A stretch of 20,890 bases of DNA from Methanoregulaceae archaeon (GCA_028679405.1 JAJRBP010000287.1:1-20890); one strand, 5' to 3'; shown: positions 7,761 to 14,795, numbered from the stretch's first letter. Program-made: numbers and translations. Notes: a model not told the origin generated them from the letters alone.

Positions 7761-8582
7761 TTAACCGATGAATTTCGTGATGAACCCGAGTTCTTCCTGA
7801 AGAATCGTGACCTTCTCTTCGGATGAAAGGTCGTGATCAAAGTTCCTGTCCTCGATCTCGAGGATGAGGAACCCGTCATACGAGTTGTCGTCGAGGGCAG
7901 AGAGGATCCCCGCAACGGTCTCGTCACCTGCCACCGGCAGGTGCAGTTTCCCTCCATTGGCCCGGGAAAGATGGATGTTTACCAGCCTTTCGTGGCAGAC
8001 TTCCAGGTATTCCCTCGCATACTGCGGGGAAACCGCGAGCGCATGCGAAAGATCGAGCGTGAAGGAGAGCCATGACTCGCGTTCCATGAGCTCCTTCACG
8101 GTACCGGGAGTATACAGAAGGGAGTTTACCGCAGGTTCCATGTTCTCCATCGCGACACACAGGTTCTTCCCTGCGGCCGCACGCCTGAGTTCCCCGATAT
8201 AATGTTCGAACCGGTCGTAATCAGGACCGGACGGGACTCTTTTTGCAGTCCTCCGGCCCGGGTGGACCGTGAAGACCGGGGCCCCGATCGACCATGCAAG
8301 TTCGAGCGCCCTGAGGGCGTATTCCACAGATATGGCTGCGACGGAGGGATTCACCGAGCAGGGGTTTAAGTCCAGGATAGGGGAGTGCACGGCGGGGGCA
8401 CCGATCTCCCTGTGCTGCGCGATCACCTCCTGCAGTTCGGGGACCGGTTGATCCCGGAGCCAGAAATCGGGGGTCTCGGGCCAGAACTCGAGTGCATCGA
8501 AACCTGCCTCGGCCACGAAGTCGAAGATCTCGTCGAGGGGGTATTCGTGAAAGAACATCGAGGAGACGCCGAATCTGACCAT
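7761..8582 (-). CDS. Sugar phosphate isomerase/epimerase-like TIM-barrel protein
   Basis: This 273-residue protein belongs to the xylose isomerase-like TIM-barrel (AP endonuclease 2) superfamily. Candidate metal ligands recur at barrel strand ends: His66 (AVHSPILDLNP), His107 (FTVHPGR), Glu146 (CVAMENMEP), Asp177 and His180 (TLDLSHA), His204 (VNIHLSRANG), His214 and Glu242 (LILEIED). This set is typical of enzymes that isomerise sugars or inositol derivatives, but the family also includes endonuclease IV and hydroxypyruvate isomerase, so the substrate is not predictable. The length is normal and no signal peptide is present. It is divergent from xseA across only 33 bases. Confidence 0.85.
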   Translation of the reverse strand: MVRFGVSSMFFHEYPLDEIFDFVAEAGFDALEFWPETPDFWLRDQPVPELQEVIAQHREIGAPAVHSPILDLNPCSVNPSVAAISVEYALRALELAWSIGAPVFTVHPGRRTAKRVPSGPDYDRFEHYIGELRRAAAGKNLCVAMENMEPAVNSLLYTPGTVKELMERESWLSFTLDLSHALAVSPQYAREYLEVCHERLVNIHLSRANGGKLHLPVAGDETVAGILSALDDNSYDGFLILEIEDRNFDHDLSSEEKVTILQEELGFITKFIG

Positions 8583-8607
8583 GTTGGTATTTGATATCCA
8601 CGTTTCG

Positions 8608-8615
8608 CTAAATAG
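8608..8615 (-). promoter_or_regulatory. Box A for the sugar-isomerase-like gene
   Basis: The minus strand reads CTATTTAG 26-33 bases upstream of the ATG at 8582, a spacing that predicts a leaderless or nearly leaderless mRNA. No clear box A for xseA was found; the plus-strand ATTTGATATCC near 8589-8599 is a weak candidate. Confidence 0.4.
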
Positions 8616-9875
8616 ATGTTGATGACCGGAAACCAGTGTACCCTTGATGAGGGCTCATGGAATCAGGGGGCTGTCCTCCGGGTATCGGAGATCTCCCGGA
8701 TCATCGCAGCGCTCCTCGAGGACGACAGGCTCCGCGGAGTCTGGGTCAGCGGCGAAGTGACGAATTACAAGCGCCACGACATGTCGGGCCACCGCTACTT
8801 CTCCCTTTCCGAGAAGTCCGGGGGTACCAGTGCGGTGCTCAACTGTGTAATGTGGCGGACCGGTGCGGCGAAGCTTACCTTCGAGCCGGCCGACGGCATG
8901 AATGTCATGGCCTTCGGGGACATAGGACACTACGCCCCCCAGGGGAAGTACCAGTTCTACGTGAAGGAGCTGCGGCAGGCCGGTCTCGGTGAGAAGTACC
9001 TCCTGGTCGAACGCTGGAAGCGCGAACTCGAGGCGGAAGGGGTCTTCGCCCCGGAGCGAAAAGTCCGCCTCCCGCCATTCCCAAGGAGGGTGGGAGTCGT
9101 CACGTCCGGGACCGGGGCTGTCCTCCACGACATCAGGAACGTGATCGCAAGGAGATACCCGGTCGAGATCGTCCTCTCGCCCACGGCAGTCCAGGGAGAT
9201 GGTGCTCACCAGGAGATCACGGACGCGATCAGGAGGATCGACGGGTGCGTCGACGTGATCATCATTGCCAGGGGAGGCGGGAGCTTCGAGGACCTCTTCC
9301 CGTTCAACCACCCCGATGTTGTCCGGACAATCGCCTCCTGCAGGACCCCGGTGATCAGCGCCATCGGCCATGAGGTGGACGTGACCCTCGCCGATTTTGC
9401 GGCAGATATCCGTGCTCCCACTCCCTCAGCTGCTGCGGAGCTTGCGGTCCCGGACCGGGCGGCCCTCTTCGAGGAGTTGTCCGCTTCGAGGCGGAAGATG
9501 AGGGGGCAGATCGAGGCAAGGCTCGTCCGGGCGTGCGAGACCGTGAGGGACCTTAGGGAACGTCTCCACCCAAGAAAAATACTGAGGAAGATCGCAGACC
9601 GGAGGGAGTACGCAGACTCCCTCGTCGAGCAGCTCGGGAGGAGCTACCGGTCGAGGCTCGAGAGGGAGCGGCTCGGCATCGGGAGGCTCAGCGCGATCAT
9701 CGAAGGGTACAACCCGGTGAGGACGCTTGAACGGGGGTACTGCCTGGCGGTCCGGAACGGCGGGATCGTCCGTTCGGCTGGTCTGATAAAACCGGACGAC
9801 AGCCTGTCCCTGAAATTTTCAGATGGCAGCGCAGAGGTGAATGTCCGGAAGGTGAAGTATGGAAAAGACGTATGA
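8616..9875 (+). CDS. xseA: Exodeoxyribonuclease VII large subunit
   Basis: This 419-residue subunit is the catalytic part of exonuclease VII, which degrades single-stranded DNA from either end. The protein starts with an OB-fold (about 20-115: VWVSGEVTNYKRH, SGHRYFSL, then YAPQGKYQFYV). The catalytic domain follows with RRVGVVTSGTGAVLHDI (158-173), ARGGGSFEDLFPFN (218-231), SAIGHEVDVTLADF (248-261) and APTPSAAAEL (267-276), then a long basic coiled coil (about 280-365) and a C-terminal segment with NPVRTLERGYC. All family motifs are intact. The start is the first of two close ATGs (8616, 8622). ExoVII is mainly bacterial, so its presence here suggests ancient transfer. Confidence 0.96.
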   Translation: MLMTGNQCTLDEGSWNQGAVLRVSEISRIIAALLEDDRLRGVWVSGEVTNYKRHDMSGHRYFSLSEKSGGTSAVLNCVMWRTGAAKLTFEPADGMNVMAFGDIGHYAPQGKYQFYVKELRQAGLGEKYLLVERWKRELEAEGVFAPERKVRLPPFPRRVGVVTSGTGAVLHDIRNVIARRYPVEIVLSPTAVQGDGAHQEITDAIRRIDGCVDVIIIARGGGSFEDLFPFNHPDVVRTIASCRTPVISAIGHEVDVTLADFAADIRAPTPSAAAELAVPDRAALFEELSASRRKMRGQIEARLVRACETVRDLRERLHPRKILRKIADRREYADSLVEQLGRSYRSRLERERLGIGRLSAIIEGYNPVRTLERGYCLAVRNGGIVRSAGLIKPDDSLSLKFSDGSAEVNVRKVKYGKDV

Positions 9876-10041
9876 AGACCTGATCACAGAACTCCGTGAG
9901 CTCGTAAGGAAGATTGAGGACCCTGATACGAGCCTCGACGAGTCCATGTCGCTGTATGAGCGGGGGGCGGTCCTGATAAAGAAGTGCGAGGAGATCCTCG
10001 ACCGGGCCGAGATGAAGGTCACGGAACTCGGGAGGGACTGA
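9859..10041 (+). CDS. xseB: Exodeoxyribonuclease VII small subunit
   Basis: This 60-residue helical protein binds the coiled coil of XseA in multiple copies. Its sequence is typical: an N-terminal helix with YEDLITELRELVRKIED, the DTSLDESMSLYERG turn region and a second helix (LIKKCEEILDRAEMKVTEL). The ATG lies within the last 17 bases of xseA and is preceded by GGAAGGTG inside that gene, so the subunits are translationally coupled, as expected for a fixed complex. The stop is followed by an A-run that reads as a T-run only on the minus strand. Confidence 0.95.
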   Translation: MEKTYEDLITELRELVRKIEDPDTSLDESMSLYERGAVLIKKCEEILDRAEMKVTELGRD

Positions 10042-10042
10042 T

Positions 10043-10055
10043 TAAAAAAAAATAC
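10043..10055 (-). terminator. T-run terminator for the DUF371 gene
   Basis: On the minus strand a run of nine T bases follows the DUF371 stop (10098-10100) by about 45 bases. Archaeal termination typically occurs at such runs. Confidence 0.45.
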
Positions 10056-10097
10056 CCCCAACGATGCCCCGGATGCACCAGTCCGGAGAGGACCGCA

Positions 10098-10523
10098 TCA
10101 CGGAGCCGAAGCGGTCATCAGTATCTCGAGCTCCGCACCGTCACGGAGATATTCGATCAGCCCCCTCGGGAGGGTCCGTGCAGTCGTGTCCGAGAGGACC
10201 CCCACGGTCCGGTCACACGTAAACGAGCTCTTTCTCCAGACGAGATCGTGCGGGTGTGTGAGGGTGAGGCCCGGTCCTCCCCTGGAACTGACCTCGACTT
10301 CAACACCCCCGCACCGGAGGACCGTTGTCAGGATCGCGCCTGGCAGGGAGATGACCTCACGAAATTCCCCCGAAAGGTCCGCCGCCCCCTTGTCCGCCCG
10401 GATGCCGATGATGCAGTCCCCGGCCCTGGTGAGCTCCTCTGCCTTCGTTACCTCAAAAGTCGTAGGATGGAGCGCTGACACCAAAGGATGTCCCCGGCAG
10501 CAGATCCTTTCCTCTGCCTTCAT
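10098..10523 (-). CDS. DUF371 family protein
   Basis: This 141-residue cytosolic protein matches the archaeal DUF371 family, which has no known function. Recognisable family phrases are CCRGHPLVSALHPTTFEVTK near the start, GDCIIGIRADKGAADL (about 36-50), WRKSSFTCDRTVGVLSDTTA (about 97-115) and LPRGLIEYLRDGAELEI at the end. The ATG at 10523 is preferred over an in-frame ATG at 10709 because the extension lies inside the oppositely oriented zinc-ribbon gene, whose homology begins at 10555. A purine-rich GGGGGAGA lies upstream. The gene is divergent from the zinc-ribbon gene across 31 bases, so both promoters overlap. Confidence 0.85.
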   Translation of the reverse strand: MKAEERICCRGHPLVSALHPTTFEVTKAEELTRAGDCIIGIRADKGAADLSGEFREVISLPGAILTTVLRCGGVEVEVSSRGGPGLTLTHPHDLVWRKSSFTCDRTVGVLSDTTARTLPRGLIEYLRDGAELEILMTASAP

Positions 10524-10525
10524 CC

Positions 10526-10552
10526 TTTTAATGTCTCCCCCCCATTCATATT
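10526..10552. promoter_or_regulatory. Overlapping divergent promoters (DUF371 / zinc-ribbon gene)
   Basis: On the plus strand TTTTAATG (10526-10533) lies 22-29 bases before the zinc-ribbon ATG at 10555. On the minus strand GAATATGA (10545-10552) lies 22-29 bases before the DUF371 ATG at 10523. These spacings predict short or absent leaders for both mRNAs, and no Shine-Dalgarno sequence precedes 10555. The two box A elements overlap the opposite transcript. Confidence 0.45.
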
Positions 10553-10554
10553 CA

Positions 10555-11130
10555 ATGCCTCGTGATGATGTCTGCCCGCAATGCGGGAGTGAGGGAATGG
10601 AGGAACTCAGCCGCACGAAGAACAGCCGGCTCCTGCGGTGCCTCTCCTGCGCCACGGTCTCCAGGGCTCCTGCCAGGGCAATGCCGAAGATGCTCACCAT
10701 CAAGACCATAGTCAGCAGAGAGGGGGAATCCAGGGTCTGCGAAACCGAATTATCCGGAGATGAGGTCGTGGAAGTGGGAGATCAGCTTGCCGCCGAATGC
10801 GGGGAGGAGGTCATCGGTGTGGAGGTCGCAGGGATCGAGTCGGGCCCGAGACGTGTGACCAAAGCAACGGCAACGGACATATCAGCCCTGTGGACGAGGG
10901 CTATCGAGGAGGTCACCGTCCATTTCTCGGTACACGACGGCCGGAAGACCGTCCCGCTCATGCTCACGGCACCGGGCGAGGAAGCATTCACCGTCGGGGA
11001 GGAGGGCCGGATAGGGAAATACCGGTTCAGGGTCACCCATATCAAGCTCAGGGACGGTGCCCTCCTCCGGAAAGAAGGTTGGAGGACGGTCGCGAAGAAG
11101 ATAAAACGTATCTACGCGGCCGCGTTATAG
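10555..11130 (+). CDS. HVO_0476-type zinc-ribbon protein
   Basis: This 191-residue protein opens with a four-cysteine zinc ribbon (Cys7, Cys10, Cys29, Cys32 in CPQCGSEG and RCLSCATV). Acidic and beta-rich sequence follows, including two similar segments (GVEVAGIESGPRRVTKATATD and the VGEEGRIGKYRFRVTHIKLRDG strand pair) and a basic C-terminal KKIKRIYAAAL. It resembles the archaeal zinc-finger family named after Haloferax HVO_0476, whose function is unknown. The ATG at 10555 is chosen because the ribbon begins six residues later; the open frame extends back to 10186 only through the antisense of DUF371. Its stop abuts that of the convergent thioredoxin-like gene. Confidence 0.87.
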   Translation: MPRDDVCPQCGSEGMEELSRTKNSRLLRCLSCATVSRAPARAMPKMLTIKTIVSREGESRVCETELSGDEVVEVGDQLAAECGEEVIGVEVAGIESGPRRVTKATATDISALWTRAIEEVTVHFSVHDGRKTVPLMLTAPGEEAFTVGEEGRIGKYRFRVTHIKLRDGALLRKEGWRTVAKKIKRIYAAAL

Positions 11131-11385
11131 GTATTTTCTGAGAGACTCCTCCAGCGCCTCGTTGTGTACTACGCCCTCGAACCTGGCGACTTCTGTCCCT
11201 TTTTTCAGCACGACGATCGTCGGAGTTACGGAAAGCCTGTACTGCCTGATATATGACCGCTCCTTCATCACGTCGATCTCTTCTATCGGAATATTGAGCG
11301 CCTGAGAAACTGAGCGGTTGATCGGTGCCTGTTCGCTGCACGCCATGCAGCCGTCCTGCACAAATGACAACACGCGAAGTACCAT
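11125..11385 (-). CDS. Thioredoxin-like protein
   Basis: This 86-residue small thioredoxin fold has an active-site CxxC reading Cys-Met-Ala-Cys in FVQDGCMACSEQAP, near the N-terminus after one beta-strand. The cis-proline loop is visible as SVTPTIVVLKKGTEV. The CMAC pair differs from the CGPC of classical thioredoxins, so redox partner and potential cannot be inferred. No signal peptide is present. The gene ends at a TAA that abuts the TAG of the zinc-ribbon gene on the other strand. It lies downstream of the FKBP gene with a 98-base gap that holds an A/T-rich palindrome. Confidence 0.88.
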   Translation of the reverse strand: MVLRVLSFVQDGCMACSEQAPINRSVSQALNIPIEEIDVMKERSYIRQYRLSVTPTIVVLKKGTEVARFEGVVHNEALEESLRKYL

Positions 11386-11445
11386 GGATAAGCCCCTGCT
11401 GAACCGCGTGGTGCACGTATCAGATAAGAACTTTGCTTGAAGATT

Positions 11446-11460
11446 TTTTTCCCGGAAAAA
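11446..11460 (-). terminator. T-rich inverted repeat downstream of the FKBP gene
   Basis: TTTTTCCCGGAAAAA (plus strand) is an inverted repeat with seven-base arms around one central base, 24 bases past the FKBP stop. The minus strand continues into a second run of T bases. Termination of FKBP here is likely but not certain. Confidence 0.45.
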
Positions 11461-11483
11461 GGTGGGATGGGGAGATTCCGGTG

Positions 11484-12179
11484 TTATTCGTTGTTGATCC
11501 TGACCATCGTGACATCTGCTGCCGAATACCCGTAATCGAGGGTTACCCCTTCGGGCGACTGGTTCACGATGGACGCGATCCTCACGTAGATATTGGACGG
11601 AGTGTCGTTCATGAGGGGGACCGACTCCTGGTCCGACAGGAAGAGCGGCACCTGGACTCCAGGCGCTATCTCGGTTTCATTTCCAAAGTACTCCTCGAAC
11701 CGGTCCATCGGGATATAGTACAAAGACTCGACCGGGAGGCCTATGTTTATCCTCTTCTGCTCTCCGGTCTTCATCCCCACGACACCCTGGCTTATCCTGT
11801 TCGTCTCCTCGGAAAAGAGGCCGAACTTCATGGTGTCTCCCCGGAAGTACACGTCAATCGGTGAGAATGAACCCGTTGCGGTCATGTTTGCCGCCATCAG
11901 CCTCGGGCCGGTATAGAGGACTATCTGCCTGTTCTGGATGGTATCGGTATAGAGCTTCTGGTCGGTCGTCACGACCGGCCTTCCCTGGTTGTCCCGGAGG
12001 GTATAGTTGATGACTACCGAGTCGCCCGGTTTCACAGTGACCAGGCCTGTAAGCCAGCCCGTACCGAGGGAGCTTACCACCATGACGACGACAAAGAAGA
12101 GCCCGACCGCCACGGCACCCGTCTTCTGCCACGTCCAGCCGGATCTCTTCTCTTCTTTCCCGCTTTTTCTGGACTTCAT
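11484..12179 (-). CDS. Membrane-anchored FKBP-type peptidyl-prolyl isomerase
   Basis: This 231-residue protein has a basic N-terminal tail (1-17), a single hydrophobic helix (about 18-40), then an extracytoplasmic FKBP-like domain beginning VKPGDSVVINYTLRDNQG. The GMKTGEQKRINI segment corresponds to the usual FKBP GM.VGE loop, and a long insertion between the two parts resembles the flap domain of long archaeal FKBPs (SlyD-like). It would accelerate proline isomerisation or act as a chaperone for exported proteins such as the PKD proteins in this window (inference). Several N-x-S/T sequons (e.g. NMT, NET, NDT) fit an outward-facing domain. The active-site aromatic set is not fully recognisable, so catalysis is uncertain. 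Confidence 0.85.
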   Translation of the reverse strand: MKSRKSGKEEKRSGWTWQKTGAVAVGLFFVVVMVVSSLGTGWLTGLVTVKPGDSVVINYTLRDNQGRPVVTTDQKLYTDTIQNRQIVLYTGPRLMAANMTATGSFSPIDVYFRGDTMKFGLFSEETNRISQGVVGMKTGEQKRINIGLPVESLYYIPMDRFEEYFGNETEIAPGVQVPLFLSDQESVPLMNDTPSNIYVRIASIVNQSPEGVTLDYGYSAADVTMVRINNE

Positions 12180-12196
12180 TCATACCACATCGGTTT

Positions 12197-12205
12197 GCAT
12201 AAAAG
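12197..12205 (-). promoter_or_regulatory. Box A for the FKBP gene
   Basis: The minus strand reads CTTTTATGC 18-26 bases upstream of the ATG at 12179, implying a leaderless transcript. The hsp20 promoter lies on the other strand about 35 bases away. Confidence 0.4.
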
Positions 12206-12233
12206 ATAAAGCATTACGTGGACACATACATTT

Positions 12234-12241
12234 TTTATAAT
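12234..12241 (+). promoter_or_regulatory. Box A for hsp20
   Basis: The plus strand reads TTTATAAT within a longer T-rich run (12231-12243), about 65 bases upstream of the hsp20 ATG at 12305. Transcription would begin near 12262-12265 and leave a leader of about 40 bases. Confidence 0.6.
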
Positions 12242-12263
12242 AGAACACACTTACCATTCGTAA

Positions 12264-12304
12264 ATCCATCGGAGCATGGATGAACCGCATAAGGTGGTAC
12301 ACCT
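12264..12304 (+). promoter_or_regulatory. Two-hairpin hsp20 leader, Shine-Dalgarno sequestered (candidate RNA thermometer)
   Basis: The first hairpin is ATCCAT (12264-12269), loop CGGAGC, ATGGAT (12276-12281). The second is AGGTG (12292-12296), loop GTA, CACCT (12300-12304), which places the ribosome-binding sequence AGGTG in a stem ending exactly before the ATG. Heat would open such a short stem. The structures are seen in the sequence; regulation is inferred. Confidence 0.45.
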
Positions 12305-12775
12305 ATGGCATGGAGAAGATATCCATTCGGTTACGTGGCACGGGACTTTGACGATGTAGTGAACGAGGCGGAGCGCAGGATACAGGAGATGGCAGGTATG
12401 CGTTTCCTCCCGCCGGGAGGGATTGCGGACCGGTTCCTCCCCGCGATCAGGGGTGAGTTCAGGGTCGACGTCCGCGAGCACGGCGACGAGGTCCTCGTGG
12501 TTGCCGATCTCCCCGGAGTGGAGAAAGACGATGTCCAGCTCGGCCTGGTCAACCCGAGGACTCTCGAGATACGGTGCGAACGGAAGACCGGCAATGACGA
12601 AAAGGACGAGGGATATTTTGTCCGCGAGCGCCAGTACGGCTCCATGACGCGGACGGTCGCCCTTCCGGACGATGTTACCGAGGAAGGTGCCTCGGCATCG
12701 TTTAAGAACGGTGTGCTGGAAGTCCGCCTGAAGAAGGTCAGTATCGATCGCGGGACAAGAATCCGGATAGATTAA
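12305..12775 (+). CDS. hsp20: Small heat shock protein (Hsp20/alpha-crystallin)
   Basis: This 156-residue chaperone forms oligomers and holds unfolding proteins during heat stress. A variable N-terminal region (1-48, with MAWRRYPFGYV and an amphipathic helix) leads into the alpha-crystallin domain (about 50-145). Its markers are FRVDVREHGDEVLVVADLPG, the loop YFVRERQYGSMTRTVALPDDV and the closing ASFKNGVLEVRLKK strand. The C-terminal RIRID could act as the I-x-I/V anchor that links dimers. The ATG at 12305 follows AAGGTGGT (12291-12298) by six bases. The gene is monocistronic by appearance: own promoter, T-rich terminator after the stop. Confidence 0.95.
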   Translation: MAWRRYPFGYVARDFDDVVNEAERRIQEMAGMRFLPPGGIADRFLPAIRGEFRVDVREHGDEVLVVADLPGVEKDDVQLGLVNPRTLEIRCERKTGNDEKDEGYFVRERQYGSMTRTVALPDDVTEEGASASFKNGVLEVRLKKVSIDRGTRIRID

Positions 12776-12781
12776 CAACGG

Positions 12782-12795
12782 CTTTTTCTTTTTTC
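12782..12795 (+). terminator. T-rich terminator after hsp20
   Basis: The hsp20 stop (TAA at 12773-12775) is followed by CTTTTTCTTTTTTCC within 20 bases, a typical archaeal termination signal. Confidence 0.55.
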
Positions 12796-12834
12796 CGATG
12801 ATTTCAAGTGATAGGGAGGGAAAAGACATAAGCG

Positions 12835-13620
12835 ATGGATAAGAAGCGGGTCAGCGATTACATGACCTACGACGTGGTGACGGTCGATGTCCACGGATCG
12901 ATAAAGGACGTGATGGAGAAGATCCGCACGACGAACCACGACGGATTTCCTGTCGTGGATAACAACGAGGTGGTAGGGTATATCTCTGCAAGAGACCTCC
13001 TCTTCGTCCCCCCGGGAACCCCGGTCAGTGACGTGATGTCGGACCAGTTGATCGTGGCGGACCCCGACATGAGCGTCAATGATGCGGCCCGGGTGATATT
13101 CCGTTCCGGTATCCAGAAGCTTCCCGTCGTCGATGAGAAAAACCGCCTTCTCGGCATCATCTCCAATACCGACGTGATCCGTTCCCAGATCGAGCACGTC
13201 TCCCCTGAGAAAGTATTCAACTTCATCGAGACCCTCAAAAAACTTCACGGAGTCGAGCCCACCCTCAAGCGCGAGACGGTCCGGATAGACGAACTCCTTC
13301 CTACCCAGTCAAAGATCTACGAGGACGAACTGGAAGGTCGCATGTACGAGATCAGGAAAGGTCTCGCTGAGCCCCTGATTGTCGTCAAACGACCTGGCAG
13401 GTTGATCCTGGTGGACGGTCACCACCGGGCGATCGCCGCGAAAAGGATGGGGATCAAGACGCTCGATGCCTACATCATCGAGATCGGTGAAGACATCGAA
13501 CTCGGGATGGAACGGACCGCGAAGGCAATGAACTTATCAAAACTTGACGATATCGTGGTGCTTGATTACGCACGCCACCCGCTGGTCGCGATCACCCACC
13601 GGCTCGTCCGCAGGGTCTAG
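12835..13620 (+). CDS. CBS-CBS-ParB/sulfiredoxin-like fusion protein
   Basis: This 261-residue cytosolic protein has two CBS domains (about 7-60 and 65-120) that usually bind adenine nucleotides as sensors. They are fused to a ParB/sulfiredoxin-like domain (about 146-230). The latter shows VRIDELLPTQ, then KGLAEPLIVVKRPGRLILVDGHH split across the core, with DGHHRAIAAKRMG (194-206) replacing the GERRxxA of ParB CTP-binding proteins. No helix-turn-helix DNA-binding part of ParB is visible, so chromosome partition is unlikely. The domain may act as a nucleotide-dependent switch or kinase-like enzyme (some ParB/Srx proteins phosphorylate serine). A GGGAGGG lies unusually far, 14 bases before the ATG. 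Its TAG overlaps the next gene's stop. Confidence 0.88.
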   Translation: MDKKRVSDYMTYDVVTVDVHGSIKDVMEKIRTTNHDGFPVVDNNEVVGYISARDLLFVPPGTPVSDVMSDQLIVADPDMSVNDAARVIFRSGIQKLPVVDEKNRLLGIISNTDVIRSQIEHVSPEKVFNFIETLKKLHGVEPTLKRETVRIDELLPTQSKIYEDELEGRMYEIRKGLAEPLIVVKRPGRLILVDGHHRAIAAKRMGIKTLDAYIIEIGEDIELGMERTAKAMNLSKLDDIVVLDYARHPLVAITHRLVRRV

Positions 13621-14795
13621 GACCCCTCGCACCCGCTGTCGAATTTCTCGTTCAGGATATGCTCTTTTACCGCGGTCCCGGCTGCGACAAGCACCTCGGG
13701 CCACAGGCGTGTGCGTGAATGGACCACCACCCGGTCCCGGAGGACGACCCTCGGGCCGATGACGGTATTGTTCTCTATGCTGCACTGGTCTCCGATATTC
13801 GTATCGTTGTCGATCACGCTGCCGCTCACGGTGGTGCCCCTCCCGATCGTGACGCGGTTGTAGATCGAGGACGAGAAGATCTTTGCGTTGCTCCGCAGGA
13901 CGCAGTTGTCGCCGATGCTGGTGTACGGGCCGATCAGGACGTTGTCACCGATCGTGGTCCCCTGGCCGATGGCCACCGGCCCTATCAGCCTCGAGTTCGC
14001 CCCCATCGAGAAGGACTCGCCAAGCTGGACCGGTCCCTGGATATTTGCCATCCTCATCGTGAGGTCGCCGCTGATGCTTGTGTACGGGATCTCCTGGAGC
14101 TTCCAGCGCTCCGCCTGACGCAGCGACGCGGGGCTCCCTACATCGGTCCAGTTCCCGCGTGCGAGCCAGCCGGTCAGCGTATGACCCTTCTCCATCAGGT
14201 CGGGGAAGAGGTCCCTGGCAAAATCGTACCGCTTCCCCGCCGGGATGTGGTCGAAGACATCCGGGCTGCAGGTATAGATACCTGTACTTGCCAGGTTTGA
14301 GAATATTTCCCCGGGAGCGGGTTTCTCCTTGAACCGCTTGATCTGGTAGGTGACATCTATCTCGGCAATCCCGTACTCCGAAGGGTCGTCGATGCTGATG
14401 AGGCCGATCGAGGTGATATCATGACGCCTGCGGTGCTCGCGGTAGAACTCGAGGAGGTTCACGTCGGTCACGTGGTCGCCCCCGACGACAAGGAAATCCT
14501 GTTCCTCGAGGTAGCGCTGTGCGTTCTTCACGCTCCCGGCGGTGCCGAGCTTTGTCTTCTCGCGGACGTACGTGATGTCGACCCCGAAGAGCGAACCGTC
14601 GCCGAGCGCCCCCTCGATCGCTTCGGCCATGTAACCGAGGGTGATCACGACATCGCAAAACCCGAGATTCGAGAGGTGCGAGACGAGGTGCCGTATCGAA
14701 GGCTGGTTCACGATGGGTATACACGGTTTCGGTCGTTCGAAGGTGAGGGGCCGGAGTCTCGTCCCCTCGCCCCCGCACATCACACACACCTTCAT
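13617..14795 (-). CDS. NDP-sugar pyrophosphorylase (mannose-1-phosphate guanylyltransferase-like) with hexapeptide-repeat domain
   Basis: This 392-residue enzyme joins a sugar 1-phosphate and an NTP to make an NDP-sugar. The nucleotidyltransferase domain (1-240) has GGEGTRLRPLTFERPKP (8-24) with the catalytic Arg/Lys, LGTAGSVKNA, GGDHVTDVN (metal and sugar site) and GNWTDVGSP. A left-handed beta-helix follows (about 255-375) with hexapeptide repeats such as IGQGTTIGDNVLIGPYTSIG, often carrying a second acyltransferase or oligomerisation function. The start at 14795 has GGTGA ten bases upstream; an ATG at 14864 would add 23 residues. The sugar and base cannot be told from sequence. Products could feed glycosylation of the surface proteins nearby (inference). 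Confidence 0.9.
   Translation of the reverse strand: MKVCVMCGGEGTRLRPLTFERPKPCIPIVNQPSIRHLVSHLSNLGFCDVVITLGYMAEAIEGALGDGSLFGVDITYVREKTKLGTAGSVKNAQRYLEEQDFLVVGGDHVTDVNLLEFYREHRRRHDITSIGLISIDDPSEYGIAEIDVTYQIKRFKEKPAPGEIFSNLASTGIYTCSPDVFDHIPAGKRYDFARDLFPDLMEKGHTLTGWLARGNWTDVGSPASLRQAERWKLQEIPYTSISGDLTMRMANIQGPVQLGESFSMGANSRLIGPVAIGQGTTIGDNVLIGPYTSIGDNCVLRSNAKIFSSSIYNRVTIGRGTTVSGSVIDNDTNIGDQCSIENNTVIGPRVVLRDRVVVHSRTRLWPEVLVAAGTAVKEHILNEKFDSGCEGS

Noticed and set aside
10186..10554. N-terminal extension of the zinc-ribbon protein
   Set aside because: It is antisense to DUF371, has shadow-like composition, and the zinc ribbon begins just after the ATG at 10555.
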